Shown: piece by piece, positions 14,772 to 22,290 of the stretch
Layout: every line of letters begins with the position of its first letter
Position numbering within the stretch: position 1 is the first letter of the stretch
Virus record (IMG/VR): IMGVR_UViG_3300032676_000823
Coordinates: 1-25,563 of that record
Origin: a virus
Strand: one strand, 5' to 3'
Length of the DNA stretch: 25,563 nt
Made by a program: the position numbers and the translations under genes
The notes under the pieces: model-generated
What the model was told of the DNA's origin: nothing
The model's input: only the letters and a program-made list of their open reading frames with translations
Databases searched by the model: none

Positions 14772-15778
14772 CATTAAATTCATCAGGACCAATTAGCTTA
14801 GCTGGCGCTACTGCTGGGCAGTCTATTGCTGTAGAGCTTGCATTAGGCACTACGACAGTAATTAGTTTGAATGATTCAGCGGTAAGGACTTTGGCTGGTG
14901 TACCAAGTGGTGCAATTACGATGCCCACGAATTTTTATGGCAAATCAAATACTGTAACTATTAGCTATACATTTACTTCTTCAACAACTAACGCTTCTTT
15001 AAATATATCTTCTATTAGCGGATATAGTGCAGGAAAATCTATTATTACAGTTACAGTAAATAGCGGCATTTATTTATATGCAACAACAACTGGAAACTAT
15101 GGTTTAAATCTTACTGGTGGAACTACTGGCGATACTTTAACCCTTGTAAATAATGGCTACATTATGGGTCAAGGTGGAAAAACTAGTGCTGGTGGTCCAG
15201 CATTGAACATTGGAACTGGAATTGGTTTAACTATTAATAATGTTGGCTATATTGGTGGTGGAGGAGGTGCAGGTAGAAATGCTCACTATATCTTCAATGC
15301 TGGTGGTGGTGGTGGTGCTGGCGGAGGAGCTGGTAGTAATTATTGTGGTTTTGTTACTGGTGGAGCTGGTGGAGCAATTGGTGGAAGTGGTGGTAATGGT
15401 GGCACTTCTTGTGTTAGTTGTTCGACATTTGGTGGAGGAGGTGGTGGTGGCAGAATTTTCCCAGGATCAGGAGGAGCTGGCGGTTGTAGTGGATGTGTTC
15501 GTTTTATTGCTGGTGGTAATGGTGGCGGTTCTGGTGGCGGGGGCTCTGGTTTTTTTAGTTGTAGTAAGGGCGGTAATGGTGGTTCTGGCAGCTCTAGTGG
15601 CACTAATGGATCTGGTAGTTGTGCTCACTACGGCGCTGGAGGTGGTGCTGGCTGGGGTGCAACAGGTGGTAGCTCTCTTTGCGGTGCTGGTTATAGTGGT
15701 GGTAAAGCTATTAACAAAAATGGCAAAACAGTTACCTTTTCAGCAGGATGCACTAGAGTTTATGGAGCAGTTTCATAA
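14768..15778 (+). CDS. Tail fibre / adhesin with glycine-rich receptor-binding tip
   Basis: This 336-residue protein has an N-terminal module of about 62 residues (SSGPISLAGATAGQSIAVEL, then ISLNDSAVRTLAGVPSGAITMPTNFYGKS) that recurs in phage tail proteins. A beta-rich linker follows to about residue 150. Residues about 155-315 are a glycine-rich domain of many G4-G6 runs separated by short loops, resembling the polyglycine-II adhesin tips of T-even gp38-type receptor-binding proteins. It carries an unusual set of about ten cysteines in the loops (for example SCVSC, GCSGC, SLCGAG, AGCTR). The end is TVTFSAGCTRVYGAVS. It should sit at the fibre tip and contact the host surface. Confidence 0.7.
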   Translation: MTLNSSGPISLAGATAGQSIAVELALGTTTVISLNDSAVRTLAGVPSGAITMPTNFYGKSNTVTISYTFTSSTTNASLNISSISGYSAGKSIITVTVNSGIYLYATTTGNYGLNLTGGTTGDTLTLVNNGYIMGQGGKTSAGGPALNIGTGIGLTINNVGYIGGGGGAGRNAHYIFNAGGGGGAGGGAGSNYCGFVTGGAGGAIGGSGGNGGTSCVSCSTFGGGGGGGRIFPGSGGAGGCSGCVRFIAGGNGGGSGGGGSGFFSCSKGGNGGSGSSSGTNGSGSCAHYGAGGGAGWGATGGSSLCGAGYSGGKAINKNGKTVTFSAGCTRVYGAVS

Positions 15779-16224
15779 TGCAAATATATGTTATAAACAA
15801 TCCAACACAAAATATTATTGATTATGTTTGCGATAGTCAAGCAACTATTGACGCAGGTCAAACTGCGGGCTATGTAGGTACGTTTACTATTGGTACAGAA
15901 TCAAATGCAAATGCAATACTGGCAACTAACCAACAAGCGTGGCTTACTGCACAAGAGGGTATTTTTTGTGTTAATAAAAATGTTATTACTTCTGATGGTC
16001 ATATTGAATGGATAACAGTAAACTTAAACACAGAACCAGCAAATACTGATGTAGTTTATAGATTGCTTAATACACCCAATGGGGATTGGGTTGAAGAAAC
16101 TGGTTTAATTCCAGCGCAAACCGAATTTGAAACAATTCAACAAAATTATTTAATATTTAGCAATTTAAGTTCAGTAATATTTTGGACTGAATGGAAACCT
16201 TTACCAACACCACCTAAATCATAA
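15778..16224 (+). CDS. Unidentified protein following the glycine-rich adhesin
   Basis: This 148-residue protein is not recognised. It overlaps the adhesin stop (TAATG). It starts MQIYVINNPTQNIIDYVCDSQATIDAGQ, has no membrane segment, and ends in a Trp/Pro-rich tail (FWTEWKPLPTPPKS). Such a tail is reminiscent of fibre-assembly chaperones, which often bind beside the gene they serve. Chaperone or adhesin accessory are both possible; the role is an inference from position only. Confidence 0.5.
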   Translation: MQIYVINNPTQNIIDYVCDSQATIDAGQTAGYVGTFTIGTESNANAILATNQQAWLTAQEGIFCVNKNVITSDGHIEWITVNLNTEPANTDVVYRLLNTPNGDWVEETGLIPAQTEFETIQQNYLIFSNLSSVIFWTEWKPLPTPPKS

Positions 16225-16226
16225 AA

Positions 16227-16868
16227 ATGACAAACCAACTAACAATAGAATCAGTATTTCCCACCAATGTTTATAGCATTGATAAACCTGAATTTTTGGA
16301 TGTTGCACGAACGGTAGCGGTAGAATTTTTAGATAAACGACATAAAGAAACAACATTAAATGAAGCTTTCCCATGCTACATGACAGAATCACTTAATGTA
16401 GACCCAAGAATGTTACCCTTTGCAAACTATGTAGCCCAAACAGCTTGGAATATTTTGCAAGAACAGGGTTATGAAGTTACCAATATGACTACTTATTTTG
16501 AATCAATGTGGTGTCAAGAACATCATAAGGGTTCTTTAATGGAACAGCACATACACGGAAATGGGAATCAAATTGTTGGTTTTTACTTTTTAGATGTTCC
16601 AGAAGACGGTTCTAAAGTTATTTTTTATGATCCAAAGCATAGTAAAGTTCAAATTAATTTACCAGAAATAAACGCTACTCAATCAACACCAGCAAGTAAT
16701 ATTATTAATTACGAAGCAAAGCCAGGTACTTTAATGTTTACAAATGCTTGGTTGCCACATTCATTTACTAAAAATATGTCTGATAGTCCAATGAAATTTA
16801 TTCATTTTAATATAAATGTCAAATTAGCAGATACATATTTTTGCCCATCGAAAGTAGAAGTGATATGA
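16227..16868 (+). CDS. 2-oxoglutarate/Fe(II)-dependent oxygenase-like protein
   Basis: This 213-residue protein is of the kind annotated as 2OG-Fe(II) oxygenase family 5 in aquatic phages. The core has MWCQEHHKGSLMEQHIHGNGNQIVGFYFLDVP (residues 94-125), with His108 and His110 in the position of the metal-binding H-x-D/H. KPGTLMFTNAWLPHSF follows, with His178 as the distal ligand. The residue that normally binds 2-oxoglutarate (Arg) appears as Lys190 in SPMKFIHFNI. The substrate is unknown; the gene is sandwiched between adhesin and fibre genes, so a virion protein is possible. It has no clear Shine-Dalgarno and overlaps the next gene (ATGA). Confidence 0.7.
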   Translation: MTNQLTIESVFPTNVYSIDKPEFLDVARTVAVEFLDKRHKETTLNEAFPCYMTESLNVDPRMLPFANYVAQTAWNILQEQGYEVTNMTTYFESMWCQEHHKGSLMEQHIHGNGNQIVGFYFLDVPEDGSKVIFYDPKHSKVQINLPEINATQSTPASNIINYEAKPGTLMFTNAWLPHSFTKNMSDSPMKFIHFNINVKLADTYFCPSKVEVI

Positions 16869-17095
16869 AATACAAAATCCGTTTTAATAAAACTCGTGGT
16901 CAAGAAGGTCGTGGAACTGTTGACCATGTTTGGCGTGTGTTTGAAGGTGACAAAGAATACTTAGTTAAACATTTTCAACTTAATGTGCCTTCTTTTAGCG
17001 AAATTGACGAAAGCGGTGTTGATTGGAATCTTTGTTGTAATGGTGTTTTAAGTTTTGACAAAGAAACATCGACAGCAATATTTAACAAAAAGTAA
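16865..17095 (+). CDS. Small conserved-looking protein of aquatic phages
   Basis: This 76-residue protein is read from ATG 16865, which overlaps the upstream TGA (ATGA); a longer TTG start at 16841 is unlikely. The sequence KYKIRFNKTRGQEGRGTVDHVWRVFEGDKEYL is highly patterned, and the C-terminal half contains VDWNLCCNGVLSFDKETSTAIF. I recall similar short proteins in cyanophages and other marine T4-like phages, usually without a function. It has no membrane segment. Function unknown. Confidence 0.65.
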   Translation: MKYKIRFNKTRGQEGRGTVDHVWRVFEGDKEYLVKHFQLNVPSFSEIDESGVDWNLCCNGVLSFDKETSTAIFNKK

Positions 17096-17172
17096 CTATT
17101 AAACTAAGTAGTTTTTAGATACAATATGTAAAATCGCTTGGTGATGCAAGCAGATCAGATCAAGGAAAAGTT
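17096..17172 (+). other. Intergenic region before the second fibre gene
   Basis: This 77-nt gap is one of few in the window. It contains a 6-bp inverted repeat with 2-nt spacing (AAACTA / TAGTTT, 17101-17114) followed by T residues, perhaps a weak terminator. A TACAAT hexamer (17120-17125) resembles a -10 box, but no good -35 is seen. Hairpin copy 3 (17136-17151) and AAGGAAAAG before the fibre ATG complete it. Confidence 0.4.
17136..17151 (+). promoter_or_regulatory. Stem-loop with NGTGATGC loop, copy 3
   Basis: GCTT (17136-17139) pairs with AAGC (17148-17151) around GGTGATGC; the first and last loop bases can pair as well, giving a 5-bp stem. It ends 21 nt before the fibre ATG. GCATCACC at 17215-17222, inside the fibre gene, is the exact complement of the 8-nt loop. 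Confidence 0.5.
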
Positions 17173-17176
17173 ATGA
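17144..17176 (+). CDS. Possible leader peptide ORF (10 codons)
   Basis: The ATG in the loop of hairpin copy 3 opens the peptide MQADQIKEKL and stops at TGA 17174-17176, overlapping the ATG of the fibre gene (17173-17175). This arrangement would couple its translation to the fibre gene. It has no Shine-Dalgarno of its own, and the AAGGAAAAG that serves the fibre gene lies within it, so coding status is only a suggestion. Confidence 0.25.
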   Translation: MQADQIKEKL

Positions 17177-18333
17177 CTGTTCAGCTTTATGCCAATAATG
17201 CAAAAACAACGCTGGCATCACCAATTAATGCTACTCAGACTACCATTACAGTAGCGCCGGGTACTGGTTCGCTTTTTCCAAACCCTAGTTCTGGTCAAGC
17301 ATTTAAAGTAACTTTAGTTAGTGCTTCTTCTGTTACTGTTTATGAAATTTGCCTTTGTACCGCAAGATCAACTGATACTTTAACAGTAGTAAGAGCGCAA
17401 GAAGGAACTTCTGGTACTCCATTTTTATTAAATGATGTTGTCGGTAATTTTGATACTGCTGGTGTAATGGATGGTTTAGTTCAATCTGTTCAGCTTCAAA
17501 ATCAATATTATTTGTTTGCTGTGGCTAGTGGAACAGCAAATGCTTTAACGGCAACCATTCCATCAACTCTTACTGCTTTAACAGATGGAATGTCTATTGT
17601 TATTAAATCTGGATATGCAAATACTGGAGCAACTACTTTAAATATAACTTTAGGTTCTACAGCAACGGGAGCTTTGCCTATTGTTTCTGGTAATAATTCA
17701 GCACTTGTAGGAAATGAAATTCCTTCTGCTGGATACCCAATTACTTTGTCTTATAGTTCTACTTACAACGCATGGGTAATTACCAATGCAAATGTTAATT
17801 TAAATGCGTATGCTTTAATTAATAGCCAAACATTTACTGGAACTCCTAGAGTACCTACAGCACCATTTAATGACAACAGCACCATTATTGCTAGTACAAC
17901 TTGGGTTCAAGGGCAATTAGCCAATTACGCACCTATTTTTAGCCCTGCTTTAACGGGAATTCCAACAGCACCAACAGCCTCAAGCGGAACTAACACTACT
18001 CAAATAGCTACTACGGCTTTTGTACAAAACCAATTGCAAATTGTAAAAGGTTTAGGTTTTGGTGGGACTACTTGGAATGATGTAACAGGCTCAAGAGGAA
18101 ATGGAGTTCAATACACAAACAGTTATTCCTATCCAATTGCTGTTTCTGCTACTGGTGGTGCTGGTGGGTACTCTACTTTGCATGGATATGTTAACGGAAT
18201 TCTTATTTCAGAATTTAATTGGCAATTTAATGGAAATGGCGCACATGGCGGATGTTTTATGATTGTCCCGCCGGGAGCTACTTATCAAATAAATGGCGAT
18301 AGCGGTATTCAAAGATGGACTGAACTTTATTAA
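17173..18333 (+). CDS. Tail fibre protein with paralogous attachment domain
   Basis: In this 386-residue protein, residues 1-100 form an attachment-type domain (NNAKTTLASPINATQTTITV, then EICLCTARSTDTLTVVRAQEGT). The first 100 residues of the collagen-like fibre at 18638 are clearly paralogous to it. The middle contains beta repeats of fibre type, including FTGTPRVPTAPFNDNSTIIASTTWVQ and LTGIPTAPTASSGTNTTQIATTAFVQ (about 225-290). The C-terminal about 90 residues, with GGTTWNDVTGSRGNGVQYTN and a glycine-rich GGAGGYSTLHG, form a likely receptor-binding tip. AAGG precedes the ATG. Confidence 0.72.
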   Translation: MTVQLYANNAKTTLASPINATQTTITVAPGTGSLFPNPSSGQAFKVTLVSASSVTVYEICLCTARSTDTLTVVRAQEGTSGTPFLLNDVVGNFDTAGVMDGLVQSVQLQNQYYLFAVASGTANALTATIPSTLTALTDGMSIVIKSGYANTGATTLNITLGSTATGALPIVSGNNSALVGNEIPSAGYPITLSYSSTYNAWVITNANVNLNAYALINSQTFTGTPRVPTAPFNDNSTIIASTTWVQGQLANYAPIFSPALTGIPTAPTASSGTNTTQIATTAFVQNQLQIVKGLGFGGTTWNDVTGSRGNGVQYTNSYSYPIAVSATGGAGGYSTLHGYVNGILISEFNWQFNGNGAHGGCFMIVPPGATYQINGDSGIQRWTELY

Positions 18334-18342
18334 GGAAATATT

Positions 18343-18615
18343 ATGACTTACAACTATGGTAGCCCCATTACAGGCACTCTTACTGGAACTACTTTAGAGG
18401 TATTAGTTCCTAATTTAGTTTACCCAGCAACTATTGTTTTGAATTCTGCCGCTGTAGGTAGAGCAATTCAACTATCTTTAGATAGTGGAGCTACTTTTCT
18501 TACAGCAGTTACTCCTACTGGAACAGCTACAGGTCAAATTTATTATGTCTTAACCTTTCCTGTAACAATGCTTAAATTTACTGGTGTAGCCGCTGATACT
18601 TACGCAATTCTTTAA
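18343..18615 (+). CDS. Small beta-rich fibre-associated protein
   Basis: This 90-residue protein lies between two fibre genes. It is strand-rich, with VPNLVYPATIVLN, AIQLSLDSGATFLTAV and GQIYYVLTFPVTMLKFTGV, and has no cysteines, charged helices or membrane segment. Its leader, TAAGGAAATATTATGAC, is repeated exactly before the next gene, suggesting the two starts are derived from the same cassette. It is probably a minor tail or fibre component; no motif identifies it. Confidence 0.55.
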   Translation: MTYNYGSPITGTLTGTTLEVLVPNLVYPATIVLNSAAVGRAIQLSLDSGATFLTAVTPTGTATGQIYYVLTFPVTMLKFTGVAADTYAIL

Positions 18616-18637
18616 TAGCGTTGAATAAGGAAATATT

Positions 18638-21600
18638 ATGACAATGCTATTATTTGCAAATCAAGCACAAACAACTCTTGCCGCACCAATAACAAGTGTA
18701 GATACAACTTTAATTGTTGCAAGTGGTACTGGTCAATATTTTCCTCAACCAGTAGGCGATGAAATATTTAAAGTTACTTTAATTAATTCAACCAATAATT
18801 TACAAACTGAAATTTGCAATTGCACAGCTAGAACAGGTGATGTTTTAACAGTTCAAAGGGGTCAAGAAGGAACTGTTGCTCAAGCATGGAAATTTAGTGA
18901 CTTTGTTACAAATTTAGTTACTGCTGGAACATTGCAATCTTTTAGCCAAGTTTCAGGATGGAGTGGTTACTCTGGAATTAGCGGGTATTCAGGTATTTCT
19001 GGTTATTCAGGTTTCTCTGGCTTTTCTGGAATTTCTGGGTATTCTGGATCAGGTGTATCTGGATTTTCAGGGGCTTCTGGAATAAGCGGATTTTCTGGTT
19101 ATAGCGGATTTTCGGGATATTCTGGAATAAGCGGATTTTCTGGAAAATCTGGATTTAGCGGAATTTCAGGTTTTAGCGGATTTAGCGGCATATCAGGATA
19201 TTCAGGTAAATCAGGATTTAGTGGAATTTCTGGCTATTCAGGATTTAGTGGAATTTCAGGTTATTCAGGATTTAGTGGAATTTCAGGTTATTCAGGAAGT
19301 GGTATTAGTGGATATTCAGGTTTTTCTGGATATTCTGGTTTACCCGGTGCGGCAATTAATGTTATTGGAACTGTTCCAACAGCCGCAGATTTACCACCAA
19401 CAGCAAATATAAATGATGCGTATGTTACTGCTGACACAGGAAACCTATGGGTTTATACAGTATCAGGATGGATTGATATTGGACAGTTTGTTGGTGATAG
19501 TGGCTATAGCGGTTACTCTGGTTCTGGTGTTTCTGGGTATTCTGGGTATTCTGGTGATTCAGGTATATCAGGATTTAGCGGCAATTCAGGCATAAGTGGT
19601 TACTCAGGTGATTCTGGAATTTCTGGTTACTCTGGTTATAGTGGCATATCAGGTTTTTCAGGTGATTCTGGTATTTCAGGCTTTTCAGGTGATTCTGGTA
19701 TTTCAGGCTTTTCAGGTGATTCTGGTATTTCAGGCTATAGCGGTGATAGCGGTATTTCTGGTTACTCAGGTGATTCTGGAATAAGTGGGTTCTCAGGAGA
19801 TAGCGGTATCTCTGGTTTTAGCGGAGATTCTGGAATTTCAGGATTTAGTGGTGATAGCGGAATAAGTGGCTATTCAGGTTATTCTGGAGATTCAGGAATT
19901 TCTGGCTATTCAGGTGATAGCGGAATTTCGGGTTATAGCGGTGATTCAGGGCTAAGTGGTTATTCTGGCGATTCTGGTATTAGTGGTTATTCTGGATCAG
20001 GAATTTCTGGTTATTCTGGAGATAGCGGTATTAGTGGTTATTCTGGAGATAGCGGTATATCTGGCTATTCAGGTGACAGCGGTATATCAGGGTATTCTGG
20101 CGATAGCGGAATCTCAGGATTTAGTGGCGATTCAGGAATATCGGGGTATAGTGGCGATTCTGGTATTTCTGGTTGGTCTGGTAATTCAGGAATTTCAGGA
20201 TATTCAGGAATTTCAGGTTTTAGCGGAGATAGTGGTATCTCAGGATATTCAGGCGACAGCGGTATATCTGGTTTTAGTGGCGACAGCGGTATATCTGGAT
20301 TTTCTGGTGATTCAGGAATATCAGGTTACAGCGGAGATTCTGGTATTTCTGGCTACAGCGGGGTTAGCGGTTATTCTGGAGATTCTGGTATTAGTGGTTT
20401 TAGCGGCGAATCAGGATTTAGCGGTATTTCTGGCTATAGCGGATTCTCTGGAGAATCTGGTTACTCTGGATTTTCAGGTATATCAGGCTATTCAGGCTTT
20501 TCTGGTGAGTCAGGTTTCTCAGGTATCTCTGGTTACTCTGGCTTTTCTGGAGAGTCAGGCTATAGCGGCATTAGTGGCTATTCGGGCTTTAGCGGAATTT
20601 CTGGCTATTCTGGTATCTCAGGATTTAGTGGCATCTCTGGCTACTCAGGTGATTCAGGAATATCTGGTTTTAGTGGCGACAGCGGTATATCTGGGTATTC
20701 TGGATCAGGCATATCAGGCTACAGCGGTTCTGGTATTTCTGGTTATAGCGGATTACCGGGTGCATCCATTGTTATTAAAGGGACTGTACCTAACGAAACT
20801 TTTTTACCACCAACAGGCAATCAATTTGATGATGCTTATGTAACCGCAGACACAGGCGATTTATGGGTTTGGTCAGGTACAACATGGAATAATATTGGAC
20901 AGTTTGTTGGAACAAGCGGTTACAGCGGATTTTCTGGTTATTCAGGATCAGGAATAAGCGGTTTTTCAGGTTACTCAGGTTCTGGTATTTCTGGGTACTC
21001 TGGTTCTGGTATTTCTGGATATTCAGGCGATTCAGGAATATCTGGCTACTCAGGTGATTCAGGAATATCTGGTTATTCTGGAAGTGGTGTAAGTGGTTAT
21101 AGCGGATATTCTGGCATTTCAGGTTACTCTGGTATTTCAGGATTTTCAGGTGTATCAGGCTATTCTGGAGATTCTGGTATTTCTGGCTATAGTGGAATTT
21201 CGGGATATTCTGGTTCTGGAATTAGTGGGTACTCAGGATCAGGAATAAGCGGATTTTCAGGGACTAGCGGATTTTCGGGGTATTCTGGAATTAGCGGGTA
21301 CCGCGGATTTTCAGGCGATAGCGGTATTTCTGGATTTAGCGGTTTTTCTGGAATAAGTGGATATTCTGGCTTTGGTATTTCAGGTTACTCTGGATTTTCA
21401 GGAATTAGTGGCTATAGCGGTTCAGGCGTTTCTGGTTTTTCTGGATACAGCGGTTCTGGAATAAGTGGATTTAGTGGATACTCTGGATCTGGAATATCAG
21501 GTTTTTCAGGTTACTCTGGAAGTGGTATTTCAGGATTTAGCGGCTATAGCGGTATTAATGGCGCAACAGGAACATCAGGATTTAGCGGTTATTCAGGAAA

Positions 21601-22285
21601 TAACGGAGCTACTGGCACTTCTGGATATAGTGGCTATAGCGGAACAAATGGTTCAACAGGAACTAGCGGTTTTTCTGGATATAGCGGAACTAATGGCAGT
21701 AATGGGGCAACAGGTACTTCAGGTTATTCAGGATATTCAGGTACTAACGGGACAAATGGTGGGCAAGGGACTTCAGGTTATAGCGGTTACTCAGGTGCTA
21801 CAGGTGCTACAGGAGCAACTGGAGCAACAGGTGGTACAGGAGCAACAGGCACATCTGGTTACTCAGGATACAGCGGAGCAATTACTACTGGTTCTAATGC
21901 TCAAGCTAACAGTTTAGGAGTTGGTACTGCGGCTTCTGGAACAACAGGTGAAATTCGTGCCACAAACAATGTGACCGCTTATTATTCTGATGATCGTTTA
22001 AAAACAAAACTTGGTAATATTGAAAATGCTCTTGAAAAATTGCGTACTTTAAATGGTTTTTATTATGAAGCCAATGAAGTTGCTCAAGCTTTGGGTTATG
22101 ATGTTAAGCGTGAAGTTGGCGTATCTGCTCAACAAGTTCAAGCGGTATTATCTGAAATTGTTGTACCAGCACCAATTGATGAGCAATATTGGACAGTTAG
22201 ATATGAAAGACTTTCTGCTTTGATTATTGAAGCTATTAAAGAATTGGCTGACCAAGTGGATGAAATAAAGAAAAAACTTAATTAA
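18638..22285 (+). CDS. Giant collagen-like Gly-X-Ser tail fibre with S74 chaperone domain
   Basis: In this 1215-residue protein, residues 1-100 are the attachment domain shared with the fibre at 17173. Residues about 107-1085 are Gly-X-Ser triplets with X mostly Tyr, Phe, Ile or Asp. Two near-identical globular inserts break them (about 235-286 and 706-758; each has AYVTADTG, then LWV and IGQFVG). Towards the end the triplets become GAT, GTN and GTS types. Residues about 1108-1215 match the peptidase S74 intramolecular chaperone: YSDDRLK contains Ser1117 and Lys1122, the spacing of the Ser/Lys pair that self-cleaves after trimer folding. A C-terminal coiled coil (IIEAIKELADQVDEIKKKL) follows. 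It should fold as a long collagen-like trimeric fibre. Confidence 0.85.
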   Translation: MTMLLFANQAQTTLAAPITSVDTTLIVASGTGQYFPQPVGDEIFKVTLINSTNNLQTEICNCTARTGDVLTVQRGQEGTVAQAWKFSDFVTNLVTAGTLQSFSQVSGWSGYSGISGYSGISGYSGFSGFSGISGYSGSGVSGFSGASGISGFSGYSGFSGYSGISGFSGKSGFSGISGFSGFSGISGYSGKSGFSGISGYSGFSGISGYSGFSGISGYSGSGISGYSGFSGYSGLPGAAINVIGTVPTAADLPPTANINDAYVTADTGNLWVYTVSGWIDIGQFVGDSGYSGYSGSGVSGYSGYSGDSGISGFSGNSGISGYSGDSGISGYSGYSGISGFSGDSGISGFSGDSGISGFSGDSGISGYSGDSGISGYSGDSGISGFSGDSGISGFSGDSGISGFSGDSGISGYSGYSGDSGISGYSGDSGISGYSGDSGLSGYSGDSGISGYSGSGISGYSGDSGISGYSGDSGISGYSGDSGISGYSGDSGISGFSGDSGISGYSGDSGISGWSGNSGISGYSGISGFSGDSGISGYSGDSGISGFSGDSGISGFSGDSGISGYSGDSGISGYSGVSGYSGDSGISGFSGESGFSGISGYSGFSGESGYSGFSGISGYSGFSGESGFSGISGYSGFSGESGYSGISGYSGFSGISGYSGISGFSGISGYSGDSGISGFSGDSGISGYSGSGISGYSGSGISGYSGLPGASIVIKGTVPNETFLPPTGNQFDDAYVTADTGDLWVWSGTTWNNIGQFVGTSGYSGFSGYSGSGISGFSGYSGSGISGYSGSGISGYSGDSGISGYSGDSGISGYSGSGVSGYSGYSGISGYSGISGFSGVSGYSGDSGISGYSGISGYSGSGISGYSGSGISGFSGTSGFSGYSGISGYRGFSGDSGISGFSGFSGISGYSGFGISGYSGFSGISGYSGSGVSGFSGYSGSGISGFSGYSGSGISGFSGYSGSGISGFSGYSGINGATGTSGFSGYSGNNGATGTSGYSGYSGTNGSTGTSGFSGYSGTNGSNGATGTSGYSGYSGTNGTNGGQGTSGYSGYSGATGATGATGATGGTGATGTSGYSGYSGAITTGSNAQANSLGVGTAASGTTGEIRATNNVTAYYSDDRLKTKLGNIENALEKLRTLNGFYYEANEVAQALGYDVKREVGVSAQQVQAVLSEIVVPAPIDEQYWTVRYERLSALIIEAIKELADQVDEIKKKLN
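18953..21880 (+). repeat. Long 9-nt-periodic repeat tract encoding Gly-X-Ser triplets
   Basis: About 2.9 kb of GGN-NNN-(TCN/AGY) units, interrupted at about 19340-19497 and 20753-20912 by the inserts. Serine codons switch between TCT, TCA and AGC/AGT, and glycine codons among GGT, GGA and GGC, so the protein repeats are much more regular than the DNA. Confidence 0.9.
19661..19735 (+). repeat. 27-nt perfect tandem repeat inside the fibre gene
   Basis: A nine-codon unit encoding GDSGISGFS occurs as two perfect copies (19661-19687, 19688-19714), plus 21 nt of a third (19715-19735). It is one of the few places where DNA as well as protein repeats exactly, which points to recent duplication. Confidence 0.85.
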
Positions 22286-22290
22286 CTAAA

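Noticed and set aside
14768-15778. Diversity-generating retroelement acting on the adhesin
   Set aside because: No reverse transcriptase, template repeat or adenine-biased variable repeat is visible in the window.
15240-15821. 193-residue + strand ORF overlapping the glycine-rich adhesin
   Set aside because: It is a frame shadow of GGT/GGN repeats, giving a Val/Leu-only protein, with no ribosome-binding site.
17120-17125. TACAAT as a -10 promoter box
   Set aside because: No acceptable -35 at 16-18 nt upstream (ATTAAA, TATTAA or CTATTA), so it is listed only as part of the intergenic region.
18953-21880. Possible CRISPR array or tandem non-coding repeats
   Set aside because: The period is 9 nt in frame with Gly-X-Ser coding and no spacers, so it is a coding repeat.
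19221-21917. Several + strand ORFs (60-295 residues) inside the Gly-X-Ser region
   Set aside because: These are other-frame readings of the 9-nt repeat, with biased Val/Ile/Gln/Leu composition and no own starts. The main frame has the S74 end and attachment domain.
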